DNA of 64,000 nucleotides from Nodosilinea sp. FACHB-141 (GTDB lineage: Bacteria > Cyanobacteriota > Cyanobacteriia > Phormidesmidales > Phormidesmidaceae). Numbering within the stretch: the stretch's first letter is position 1; each line of letters starts with the position of its first letter. The stretch spans positions 1-64,000 of the forward strand of contig NZ_JACJPP010000017.1 of NCBI RefSeq assembly GCF_014696135.1, given 5' to 3'. Under the pieces are notes generated by a model, which was not told the DNA's origin, did not search any database, and worked only from the letters and a program-made list of their open reading frames with translations. The position numbers and the translations under genes were made by a program. This document shows, piece after piece, positions 7,583 through 16,412 of this stretch.

Positions 7583-10500
7583 ATGGTTGCACTGCTCGGT
7601 TATCACCCCCAAGCGCTGCTGTACGAGAGCGCTAACTCGCGGGTGTATCGAGCTACAGCGGCAGCTAACGCCCAGCCCGTGATTCTAAAGGTGCTCAGCC
7701 CAGACTACCCGACACCGGCCGAGCTAGCTCGCTACCGGCGGGAGTACGAAATTCTCAGCAGCCTATCCGGGGCGGGCATTGTTCGGGCCTACGGCTTGGT
7801 ACCCTACGAAAAAACCTTGGTGATCATTCTGGAAGATTTTGGAGCGATCGCCCTGCGCGATGTGATCCACCAAGAGTCCCTCAGCCTAGAGCAATTTTTA
7901 GAATTAGCGATCGCTATCACCGCTGCCCTAGCCCAAATTCACGCTGCCAATATTATTCACAAAGATATTAACCCCGCCAATATTGTTTTGAATCGGCAAA
8001 CCGGACAGGTCAAAATCATTGACTTTGGCATTGCCACCCGTATTAACCAACTCAGCCCCAACCTCAAGCACCCCAACGTTTTAGAGGGCACCCTAGCCTA
8101 TCTTTCGCCAGAGCAAACCGGGCGGATGAATCGGCTTTTAGACTACCGCACCGACTTTTATTCCCTTGGGGTAACCTGCTTTGAGCTATTGACCCAGCGG
8201 CTGCCCTTCTATGCCGCAGATCCCCTGGAACTGATCCACAGCCACCTGGCCAAGCAGCCCCCCGACCTCACAGCCCTCAATCCGGCAATTCCGCCCCTAG
8301 TGTCGGCCATCGTGCTCAAACTGCTGAGCAAAAATCCTGAGGATCGCTACCAAAGTGCCCTGGGCCTGCAGGCAGATTTGGAATATTGCCTGGCCCAGTG
8401 GCGACAGCAGGGGGCGATCGCAATGGTGCCCCTGGGCCGCGAAGACTATGTTGCCTGGCTGAGCATTTCCCCAAAACTCTACGGTCGAGAGGACGATCTG
8501 GCCGCGCTGCTGGCGGCCTTTGACCGCATTGCCACTGGCAACGAGGCCACCACCGAGGCCAGCGGAGCCCAGTCCCAACGCCCAGAAATGATCACCGTCA
8601 CCGGCTACTCGGGCATTGGTAAGACGACGCTGGTGCGCGAGATCTATCGGCCGATTACCGAGCGGCGGGGCTACTTTATTACTGGCAAGTTTAACCAGCT
8701 CCAGCGCACCATTCCCTACAGCGCCCTAGCGGCTGCCTTTAGCGACCTGGTCAAACAGTTGCTGACCGAAAGCCCAGAGGCCTTACAGCAGTGGCAGGCT
8801 AAACTGCGGGCGGCGCTGGGAGCTAGTGGCCAGGTGATTGTCGAGGTGATTCCCGCTGTAGAACTGGTGATTGGCCCGCAGCAGCCGGTGTCCGCTCTGG
8901 GGCCCGCCGAAACCAAAAACCGCTTTCAACGGGTCTTCCAAACGTTTGTTCGCGCCCTTAGCGATCCGGCCCACCCGCTGGTGATCTTTCTTGATGATTT
9001 GCAGTGGGCCGATGCCGGTAGCCTGCAGCTGATTCAGCTGATGCTGAGCGATCGCGACGCCCGATCGCTGCTGCTGATTGGGGCTTACCGCAGCAACGAG
9101 GTCAGCAGCACCCACCCGCTGACTATGGCCCTGAAAGGTCTGGCGGCTGGGGGAGTGCCCCTCACCCAGATTCTGCTCCACCCCCTCACCGTCGATCACC
9201 TCAGCCAGCTCCTGGCCGACAGTCTCCACAGCGATGCCGACAGCACACGGCCCCTGGCCGAGCTGATTCACCACAAAACCAACGGCAACCCCTTCTTTGC
9301 CAACGAGTTTTTAAAGACCCTAGCGGCAGAAAACTTACTGCATTTCGATCTGGATCAGCGCCTTTGGGTCTGGGACATTGCCCAGATCCAGGCCCAGGCC
9401 ATCACCGACAATGTGGTCGAATTGATGACAGAGAAGCTGCGCAAGCTGGACCCCAAGACCCAAGGAATGTTGCAGTTAGCCGCCTGTATCGGGTCCGGCT
9501 TTGGCCTTAACACCCTGGCGGTGATCGCCCAGCAGCCACAGGCGGCGATCGCCGCTGATCTGTTGCCTGCCCTTCAGGCGGGGCTGGTATTAGCGCCCTG
9601 TGAACCCGACGACCAGGGGGTAATGCAGACCTACCGCTTTCTCCACGACCGGGTGCAGCAGGCGGCCTATGCCCTGATTCCAGAGTCGCAGAAGCAGCGA
9701 CTGCACCTGCAAATTGGCCAACTGTTACTCAACGACAGCTCCAGTCGCCCCCGGGCCGATGGTGGCGATGAGACTCTGTTTAGCATCGTGGATCACCTCA
9801 ACATCGGGCGATCGCAGCTGTCCACCGAGGCTGAGCGCCTGGAGTTGGCCCAGCTCAACTTGCGAGCGGCTCGCAAGGCCAAAGCCTCTACCGCTTACCA
9901 GGCCGCCCACAGCTACCTGGCGGTGGGGTTAGACTGTCTGCCCTCCGCCACCTGGAATCAGCAGTACGCCCTCACCCTGGCGCTCCACCAGGAGCAGGCG
10001 GAGGTGGAATACCTGATCGGCAACTTTGAGACCTCCAAGCAGATTCTCAACACTATTCTCTGCCATGCCACGGCGGTGATTGACCAGGCGGAGGCCTACA
10101 ACCTGCTGGTGGTGCAGTCTACTCTCAAAACCGACTACGCTGCTGCTCTAGACTACGGGCGGCAGGCTCTGGCGCTTTTGGGAGTCGAGTTTCCCGCCGA
10201 CCAGTACGAGGCGGCCTTTGAGCAGCAATATCGGCAGTTTCAAGCTCGCCTGGGCGATCGCCCGCTGTCGGCCCTGCTGGATCAGCCGGAAATTACCGAG
10301 GCCGAACAGCGCCTGGCGGTGAAGGTGCTCTCGAATATGGGGTCGGCGGCCTACCGATACCGACAGGTGATCTGGCAGGTGGTGGTCACCGTGTCAATGA
10401 ACCTCTTTTTGGAGTATGGCAACGGGCCCGAGTCGTGCTACGGCTACTCGAATTATGGCACCCTACTGGGTTCGGTGCTAGGCAACTACGCAGCGGGCTA

Positions 10501-12733
10501 CGAATCTTGCCTGATCTCGATGCAGCTTAGCGATCGCTACCAGAGCCTCACCCAGCGATCGCGCGACTGCTTCATTCTGAGCAATTTCGTCCACTCCTGG
10601 GTGCAGCCCCTACGGCTGGCCGATGGAATCAACCAGGAGGGGGTGCGCGCCGGTCTGGAATCTGGGGAATTTCAGTACGTCGGCTATTCCCTCAGCTACC
10701 GCATCTCCAATTTGATGGCCCAGGGCAAACCCCTGCCAGAACTCACCGAGCGGGTGCAGGAGGCACTGCTGTTTTGTCAGGGGGTGAACAATCAGTGGGC
10801 GATCGATGTGCTGGAGGGCTACCAATTGGTGCTAGCCAACCTGGCCGGGCAGACCGCCGATCGCCTCAGCTTCGATCTGCCAACCCTGACCGAAAGCAAT
10901 TATCTCCAGGCCTGCGAAGCCCACAAAAGTTATAGCGCTCTGTGCCGCTACGCCATTGCCAAGGCCCTAGCGCTCTACCTGTATCACGCTGATGAGGCGG
11001 CCTGGGCCTGCATCGAGCGGGCGCTGGCGTTGCAAAACTATATTTTGGGGGTGATCTCCAACGCCGAGCTGCACTTCTACGGGGCGCTGATTTTGCTGCG
11101 CCTGGCCCACAACGCCACCGATCGCCAGCGGGCGGAGTACCAGCAGCAGGTGGCCACCCATTTTGCCAAACTGGAGTGCTGGGCCACCAGCTGCCCCGAC
11201 AACTTCCAGCACAAGGTCTGGCTGCTAGAGGCCGAACTAGCTCAGCTCCAGGGCAGTTCCCTGGATTACACCCTCGACCGCTACGACCGGGCGATCGCCG
11301 CCGCCGCCGCCCAGGGTTTTTTGCAGGATGAGGCCATCGGCCACGAGTGCGCCGCCGACTTCTGGCAGCGCCGCCACAAGCCCGACTTTGCCCGCAGCCA
11401 CAGGCAAAAAGCCCGCTACACCTACAACCGGTGGGGGGCAACGGGCAAAGTAGAACAGGTAGACCTGCCAAAGAGTGGCAACCCGGAGCGCCCCTGGCAC
11501 CCCAGCGGCGCCACCACTACTGGATCCACCTCCGGCCAGGCCCTCGATCTGAGCACGCTGATGAAGGCCTCCCAAGCGATCGCCAGCGAAATTGTACTGG
11601 ACCAACTGCTGGCCCGGCTGATGGAGGTGCTGATGGAAAATGCCGGGGCCCAGCGGGGCCACCTGATGCTAGAGTCGGCGGGCAGCTTTTATATCGAGGC
11701 TACCAGCGAGGTCGATGGCGAAACCACGGTGCTGGCCTCGCTGCCCATGGCCGACCGGGTACCCGTGAGCGTGATCAACTATGTGCTGCGCACCCAGGAC
11801 AGCCTGGTGTCCCACCAGACAACCGAGGCCGCGCTGGGCCAGGATCCTTACATTCAGCGCCATCGCCCCCAATCGATCCTCTGTACACCGCTGATCCACC
11901 AGGGCAAGCTCACCGGCATTTTGTATTTAGAGAATCGCCTAGTGGCCGAGGTCTTTACCCACGATCGCCTAGAGTTGCTCAAGCTGCTGTCGGCCCAAGC
12001 GGCCATTTCCCTGGAGAATGCCCGCCTGTACACCACCCTGGAGCAAAAGGTGCTGGAGCGCACCCAGGAATTAACTGCTGAAAAGGCCCTCTCTGAGCGG
12101 TTGCTGCTCAACATTTTGCCGGAGTCAGTGGCGGAGCGGCTCAAACGGCAGAATCAGGCGATCGCCGACGGTTTTGACGCGGTCACCGTGCTGTTTGCCG
12201 ACATTGTCGGCTTCACCCGCTTTGCCAGCCAGATTCCTCCTCAACAGCTAGTAGATCTGCTCAACCACATCTTTTCTCAGTTCGATCAACTCTGCGATCA
12301 GCACGGCCTAGAAAAAATCAAAACGATTGGCGATGCCTATATGGTGGCCGGTGGCTTGCCTGAGCCCCACCCCGACCACGCCGCCGCCATTGCCGATATG
12401 GCCCTGGCCATGCAAGCTGCCATTCAGAAACCCCTGGTCCTATCCACCCTGCCCCAATGGCTGCCCCCTCAAGACATTGCCATTCGCATTGGTATTCATA
12501 CGGGGCCCGTGGTAGCTGGGGTGATCGGCACCAAAAAATTTACCTACGACCTGTGGGGCGATACAGTTAATGTAGCCAGCCGCATGGAAGCCCAGGGGCA
12601 GGGCGGTAAAATTCAGGTTTCCGCCACCACCTACGAACAGCTTAAGGGGCGCTACCACCTGCAGCGGCGGGGAGCGATCGCCGTCAAAGGCTGGGGCGAA
12701 ATGGTCACCTACTGGCTGACAGGGCCACGCTAA
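7583..12733 (+). CDS. Ser/Thr kinase - AAA/STAND ATPase - GAF - adenylate cyclase hybrid
   Basis: A signalling protein of about 1716 residues. Residues about 10-275 are a protein kinase domain (HKDINPANIVLN catalytic loop, DFG at about 147, GTLAYLSPEQTGRMN). Its nucleotide loop is degenerate (SANSRVYR instead of GxGxxG). An ATPase module follows, with Walker A GYSGIGKTT (about 341) and Walker B LVIFLDDLQWAD (about 470), then a long helical TPR-like region. A GAF domain spans about 1325-1475 and a coiled linker leads to a class III cyclase catalytic domain (about 1530-1710). Both metal Asp motifs (FADIVGFT, IGDAYM), the substrate pair Lys (KIKTIGD) and Asp (TYDLWGD), and the transition-state Asn/Arg (VNVASR) are present. 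The Lys/Asp pair predicts ATP use, hence cAMP. ATG at 7583 is preferred over GTG at 7577. No partner genes are adjacent. Confidence 0.93.
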   Translation: MVALLGYHPQALLYESANSRVYRATAAANAQPVILKVLSPDYPTPAELARYRREYEILSSLSGAGIVRAYGLVPYEKTLVIILEDFGAIALRDVIHQESLSLEQFLELAIAITAALAQIHAANIIHKDINPANIVLNRQTGQVKIIDFGIATRINQLSPNLKHPNVLEGTLAYLSPEQTGRMNRLLDYRTDFYSLGVTCFELLTQRLPFYAADPLELIHSHLAKQPPDLTALNPAIPPLVSAIVLKLLSKNPEDRYQSALGLQADLEYCLAQWRQQGAIAMVPLGREDYVAWLSISPKLYGREDDLAALLAAFDRIATGNEATTEASGAQSQRPEMITVTGYSGIGKTTLVREIYRPITERRGYFITGKFNQLQRTIPYSALAAAFSDLVKQLLTESPEALQQWQAKLRAALGASGQVIVEVIPAVELVIGPQQPVSALGPAETKNRFQRVFQTFVRALSDPAHPLVIFLDDLQWADAGSLQLIQLMLSDRDARSLLLIGAYRSNEVSSTHPLTMALKGLAAGGVPLTQILLHPLTVDHLSQLLADSLHSDADSTRPLAELIHHKTNGNPFFANEFLKTLAAENLLHFDLDQRLWVWDIAQIQAQAITDNVVELMTEKLRKLDPKTQGMLQLAACIGSGFGLNTLAVIAQQPQAAIAADLLPALQAGLVLAPCEPDDQGVMQTYRFLHDRVQQAAYALIPESQKQRLHLQIGQLLLNDSSSRPRADGGDETLFSIVDHLNIGRSQLSTEAERLELAQLNLRAARKAKASTAYQAAHSYLAVGLDCLPSATWNQQYALTLALHQEQAEVEYLIGNFETSKQILNTILCHATAVIDQAEAYNLLVVQSTLKTDYAAALDYGRQALALLGVEFPADQYEAAFEQQYRQFQARLGDRPLSALLDQPEITEAEQRLAVKVLSNMGSAAYRYRQVIWQVVVTVSMNLFLEYGNGPESCYGYSNYGTLLGSVLGNYAAGYESCLISMQLSDRYQSLTQRSRDCFILSNFVHSWVQPLRLADGINQEGVRAGLESGEFQYVGYSLSYRISNLMAQGKPLPELTERVQEALLFCQGVNNQWAIDVLEGYQLVLANLAGQTADRLSFDLPTLTESNYLQACEAHKSYSALCRYAIAKALALYLYHADEAAWACIERALALQNYILGVISNAELHFYGALILLRLAHNATDRQRAEYQQQVATHFAKLECWATSCPDNFQHKVWLLEAELAQLQGSSLDYTLDRYDRAIAAAAAQGFLQDEAIGHECAADFWQRRHKPDFARSHRQKARYTYNRWGATGKVEQVDLPKSGNPERPWHPSGATTTGSTSGQALDLSTLMKASQAIASEIVLDQLLARLMEVLMENAGAQRGHLMLESAGSFYIEATSEVDGETTVLASLPMADRVPVSVINYVLRTQDSLVSHQTTEAALGQDPYIQRHRPQSILCTPLIHQGKLTGILYLENRLVAEVFTHDRLELLKLLSAQAAISLENARLYTTLEQKVLERTQELTAEKALSERLLLNILPESVAERLKRQNQAIADGFDAVTVLFADIVGFTRFASQIPPQQLVDLLNHIFSQFDQLCDQHGLEKIKTIGDAYMVAGGLPEPHPDHAAAIADMALAMQAAIQKPLVLSTLPQWLPPQDIAIRIGIHTGPVVAGVIGTKKFTYDLWGDTVNVASRMEAQGQGGKIQVSATTYEQLKGRYHLQRRGAIAVKGWGEMVTYWLTGPR

Positions 12734-12756
12734 GGCGGGAAAACGGCAATCGCCAA

Positions 12757-13437
12757 CCTGTAATGGAATATGGTGGCGTAGCGCGTCACCAGCGTCGGTC
12801 AGATCGAAAAGAGGGCGGCGAAGGAAATAGTTCCAATCGAAATCACTTGAAGAAAAGTCTCCAAATCGCTCCTGCAATATCGCTGTTGTCAGATCGCGCC
12901 GCTTGGGTAAGCGCGCTCTTTCGGCGGAGGCCAGTGCGTCGGGTTGCTTTGCTAGGGTAAGGTCAGTGCAGTAGACAGGCGCTCCCGGTTGCATCCGCCA
13001 GAAGTTTTTGAGTGAGCCAGCATCGAAGGCATCAAAACCTGTATCTGCCACCAGCGCCATCCCACTTCACGATCCCTGTCCCGATCTGCCGCCACAGGTA
13101 AAGCAATACGGCCTAGGCTTCCCGCAGGCTTTCCCTTGTTCGAGAAGGAGCCCGAAACAACGGTGTTCCAGGCTTTGACAATGGGCCGACCCAGTTGTTC
13201 AACGACCCACAAGCTCTCGACTTGTCCCGCGTCGATGGCCTCGATCCTGTTGTCGCGCACGGGGTGGTAGTTCGACGTGTCTATGGCAATGGTGTCCTCT
13301 AGCACGCCTGCGAACAAGGACGCAACCTTGGAGTAGCTGGTGGAATTGATGGAGAGAATGACAACGTCAACGTCCTGCACGGCTTCTGCGGCTGTAACGG
13401 CGCGGGCACCAAACTCCAGCGCATCGACGGGGTAAGA
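12757..13437 (-). pseudogene. Remnant of an NADPH-dependent F420-reductase-like oxidoreductase
   Basis: Minus-strand remains of an NAD(P)-binding reductase of the F420H2:NADP type. Frame one (about 13437-13065) reads through AEAVQDVDVVILSI, DTSNYHPVRDNRIEAID and GRPIVKAWNTVVSGS. The frame then shifts by about two extra bases near 13061-13064. A second frame continues as MALVADTGFDAFDAGSLKNFW to LFDLTDAGDALRHH. The N-terminal Rossmann GxGxxG segment is missing; a stop at 13438-13440 precedes the remnant. The 3' end runs into the antisense of the cyclase gene without a stop. It is 5'-truncated and frameshifted, so it cannot be functional. Confidence 0.7.
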
Positions 13438-13750
13438 TTATGATGCTGCTCTGTGGTGCAGGGCAACTAGTTTAGGCTATTATGCAGCCTGATCATGGGT
13501 TAACCCTCACATTTAAGGGCTCAACCTTCTCATTCCATCCAACATGATGAATGCCACAAAACCGTCGTTTCTAAAGAAGAAATGCTTTGATTTTGCTCAA
13601 TACCCATCTCATATCTATTAATAAACTGGCTTGAAGGGCATCGAGAGGCACCATAAGATTAGAGCGGATCCTATAGCTTGACTAGTCGATATAGTCTTGC
13701 CATTTTAGGCCCTAAAGCGTTTGGCTCAAAGAGTCAAAATGGAAGCAGTA
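13438..13750. other. Intergenic, nothing recognised
   Basis: An A/T-richer spacer between the reductase remnant and the response regulator. I find no open frame with family resemblance and no strong hairpin. Confidence 0.4.
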
Positions 13751-14191
13751 CTATACTGAAAAAACCAATTCTTCTGTACTACCCTGCGACTCGAAGCTTT
13801 TGATGCCAGATCTTGTGGCCAGGATTTGATCGACTGACTCAAGAATTGACTTTAAGCCAGCCCCCTTAGAAAGGACAGCATCAGCTGAGGGACAAATACC
13901 TTCTGCAGAACAGAGCATATCGTTAGTGAAGAATGCAGACATCAGCACTAACAGAGGCGGTTGGCCAAGTTCACTCTTGAGCTTACAGATGAGTTCAGCT
14001 CCGTCTAAAGCTCTTTGGTAGCTTCTACCGGGCAAACAGAAATCAACCAGTGCCAAGTCGAATTGGTGAGCAACTGGAATAAATTGAAAAGGGTCTTGGA
14101 AAGCTTTAGCCTTAAAACCTACTTGTTCTAAGGAGCAGGCGAGTGCAAAGCCCCATGCTTCATTGTCATCAATAACAGCAACCCGCATCAT
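13751..14191 (-). CDS. Single-domain response regulator (CheY-like receiver)
   Basis: 146 residues, essentially one receiver domain. The acidic pair is in VAVIDDNEAW (Asp 8-9). The phospho-acceptor Asp lies in LALVDFCLPG (about 50), the Ser switch in LVLMSAF (about 85) and the conserved Lys in AVLSKGAG (about 109). All residues needed for phosphotransfer are present. There is no output domain, so it probably relays phosphate or acts by protein contact. No histidine kinase is adjacent, making it an orphan here. The region upstream of its start carries a strong hairpin at 14518-14557. Confidence 0.85.
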   Translation of the reverse strand: MMRVAVIDDNEAWGFALACSLEQVGFKAKAFQDPFQFIPVAHQFDLALVDFCLPGRSYQRALDGAELICKLKSELGQPPLLVLMSAFFTNDMLCSAEGICPSADAVLSKGAGLKSILESVDQILATRSGIKSFESQGSTEELVFSV

Positions 14192-14717
14192 CTTTAATGA
14201 AACCTACCTAAATTATCCAAGTATCATTATCCAATTGCTTCTAATCCACTTTTACTGCACGAAGCACTTCTATGAGTCCTCCTCGGGAAGGATATCTTAA
14301 TAAAATCCAAAAAACAACAGCCCCTAAAACAACGCTCATACAGTTTTAAGAAGTGGTTTGGAATGATCTTTGGCTGTCTCTTGAGCCACTGAGAAATATT
14401 CAATTTTAATAATATTACTAAGCATGCTCAATTCTTGAATGCTTCTCAATCGCCTACTTGGCGAACAATTGAAAGACCCAGACAATTTCTGCACATTTCA
14501 AAAATTATGAGTGGTTATCTATCGTGTGGATGAAGATCTTTTCATCCACACGATAGACTAGAAGGCTCGCGGTGGCAGATAGGGTAGTAGCCATGTTATT
14601 CGCTGTTCGCCAAAAGGTTTTTCTCAGAAGCTCTTTTTTGGCAAGTTCAGCATTAGGAGGAGCACGCGGAATCTGCCGCACCTAATATTACGTCTTGATT
14701 GATAAGGAGAATCGGTT
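14192..14717. other. Divergent intergenic region with a strong hairpin
   Basis: This region separates the minus-strand response regulator from a plus-strand secreted protein, so it must hold promoters for both. No gene is visible. Its main structure is the 17-bp inverted repeat at 14518-14557. Confidence 0.45.
14518..14557. repeat. Perfect 17-bp inverted repeat, 6-nt loop
   Basis: TCTATCGTGTGGATGAA (14518-14534), GATCTT, then the exact reverse complement (14541-14557). It has no T-run and lies between divergent genes, so it is not a terminator. It may be a dispersed palindrome or a regulatory cruciform. Confidence 0.75.
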
Positions 14718-15161
14718 ATGAAGCTACCTACACTTAAAGCAAAAGGAGCTCTTACAGCAATTACTCTAATGCTGCCTTTAGGGCTAATTGGAACAGTAGT
14801 TTGGGAGCAAGAAGCAAGGGCACAACAAAATAGCCCTTCAAAACTATCTGACTCCTTACCGGATGGTGTATACCTCTACAGTGATGTGCCGCAGCCTGAC
14901 CAAATTCAGCATACCTACATCGTTTTTGAAAAGGAACAGGGCAAGGTCGTCGGAGCACTCTATACTCCTCAATCGGAATTTGCCTGCTTCACAGGAGAGC
15001 AGGAGGGGAATCAGTTAGAGGTTAAAGCTGTCCCATCCGAGGCTTCTCAAAGTTTTGAGGCCACCGCTAAACTCAGCGAACTTCATCGTATCGATTCCTA
15101 CAGCACGAATGACCAACGCATTCTCTCGATCTGCAAGCAGGATGCAACTAGCGTTAATTGA
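14718..15161 (+). CDS. Small secreted protein of unknown function
   Basis: 147 residues with a clear signal peptide: a Lys-rich start (MKLPTLKAKG), a hydrophobic core LTAITLMLPLGLIGTVV and a probable cleavage after ARA in EARAQQN (about residue 36). The mature part begins after SPSKLSDSLPDGVYLYSD and contains YIVFEKEQGKVVGALYTPQ, plus two cysteines that could pair. AAGGAG lies 8 nt before the ATG (ATAAGGAGAATCGGTT), supporting this start. I recognise the style of conserved cyanobacterial exported proteins but no named domain. Its job is unknown. Confidence 0.7.
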   Translation: MKLPTLKAKGALTAITLMLPLGLIGTVVWEQEARAQQNSPSKLSDSLPDGVYLYSDVPQPDQIQHTYIVFEKEQGKVVGALYTPQSEFACFTGEQEGNQLEVKAVPSEASQSFEATAKLSELHRIDSYSTNDQRILSICKQDATSVN

Positions 15162-15344
15162 TGACCTCAGTTGCCTTCCGAGAAACAGGGTGCCGAAGGA
15201 GGCTCCACAATTTCATCACAAAGAGGCGATTTAGGTCAGATTAGAGGGTCATGAATTGGGACAGGGGCACTATTCCCCTAGAAGGGAGTGGCTAATTCTC
15301 TCAGCAGCAGGGAACATAGGGCATGGAATGGGTTCTGAGGCTCT

Positions 15345-15602
15345 ATGGGCGTCTTTAGCGGTAAATCCCTACAGCAGGGAAAATATGTTGTTGAACAGGA
15401 ACTAGGCCGCGGCGGCTTTGGCATCACTTACAAAGCCAGAAATACCGTGCTGGCGCAAGCTGTGGTGCTGAAGACGATCAATGATGCGTTGCGTCAAGAG
15501 CCCCAATTTGAGGAGCACCAGAGGCATTTCCAGGATGAAGCCAAACGGCTAGCCCGGTACTCCCACTGGGTAGTTGATACGGCTCATGTGGTCTCCTCTT
15601 AA
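15345..15602 (+). pseudogene. Truncated N-terminus of a Ser/Thr protein kinase
   Basis: 85 codons that match only the start of a cyanobacterial PknB-type kinase: the glycine loop (LGRGGFGITYKA) and the ATP-binding Lys (VVLKTI), up to ARYSH. There the family would continue with a PxIV segment, but this frame diverges into VVDTAHVVSS and stops. The catalytic loop, DFG and the rest are absent and are not found in other frames downstream. It is therefore a 3'-truncated remnant with no kinase activity expected. Confidence 0.75.
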
Positions 15603-15978
15603 CCCCTCCCGCCGTGGAGTACCCATTGGGCATGTGACACTTGAACGAAAGGTTTTGTTTACAGACTTTTAGGGAATGTCCGTGTAGGGTAGCAACCCAA
15701 CATAGCGGTACAGCAGAAACTCATCAGCTTCTAGGTTTGAGCTTAAGAGATTTGGCGGCAAGTGCATTGTTGTAAGGGAAACCGATTAGGTTCCTGAAGA
15801 AGAGCAATGGGAACCGATGCATACCGCTGTCGTCAATGTTTCCATCCCTTGCTGGGCAAAACTTCTTAAATTAATCATCCAAAATAAAAACTCATTCAGA
15901 GTTGGGGATAGATCAGGTTCGCTTAGGTTTCGTAGTCTTAAGCTATCCATATCGGGATCGCATCCTCAGTCAGTTCCT
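15603..15978. other. Spacer after the kinase stub
   Basis: No downstream kinase sequence survives here. One frame stays open from 15817 into the next gene, but its first 54 residues look unconserved, so I place that gene's start at 15979. Confidence 0.35.
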
Positions 15979-16344
15979 ATGACAAGCAGTAATTCTTTAG
16001 CTTATAGAGGAATCAAGATTACCCTGATCATCTTGATGGCAATGGGGTTGACGATCGCCTCTTTGCGCTACAAGCAACCTGCTCATTGTGAAACACTTTG
16101 CAGAGATGCTCAATCCTGCCAAATTGGACAGTGCATGTTTGGTGAGCAGCAGGCAGGCTTCCCTCTGTCGTTTGTTCAAGATACGGAGGCTAATTCCCCT
16201 ACAAGTGGTTGGGGTAAGGTCGGACCAGAAGATTATTTCTATGCGAATCTTGAGGCATTTGCCCTCAATGTTGCTTTTTACAGTCTCATCCTATGGCTGT
16301 TTCAAAGGCTGCTTAAATGGCTTTTTTCGTCGTTTCAAACCTAA
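15979..16344 (+). CDS. Small membrane protein, unknown function
   Basis: 121 residues from the ATG at 15979 (an upstream ATG at 15817 would add 54). It has two membrane segments, an N-terminal one (GIKITLIILMAMGLTIASL) and a C-terminal one (ALNVAFYSLILWLFQRLL). Between them is a cysteine-rich loop (CETLCRDAQSCQIGQC), probably on the outside and disulphide-bonded. I do not recognise the family. It precedes the secreted repeat protein at 16413 by about 70 bp on the same strand, so the two may be co-transcribed. Confidence 0.55.
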   Translation: MTSSNSLAYRGIKITLIILMAMGLTIASLRYKQPAHCETLCRDAQSCQIGQCMFGEQQAGFPLSFVQDTEANSPTSGWGKVGPEDYFYANLEAFALNVAFYSLILWLFQRLLKWLFSSFQT

Positions 16345-16412
16345 TTCAGTATCAAGGGTGCATTTTCAGAGAACAGCCTCTTACTCAAACTTTCTAGCTC
16401 TATCGAGTCACT

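Noticed and set aside
10866-11662. Long minus-strand frames opposite the cyclase hybrid
   Set aside because: Arg/Pro/Gly-rich translations without domains, antisense to a protein with clear motifs.
15817-15978. Upstream extension of the small membrane protein
   Set aside because: The extra 54 residues look unconserved and have no ribosome binding site; a start at 15979 gives a clean membrane protein.
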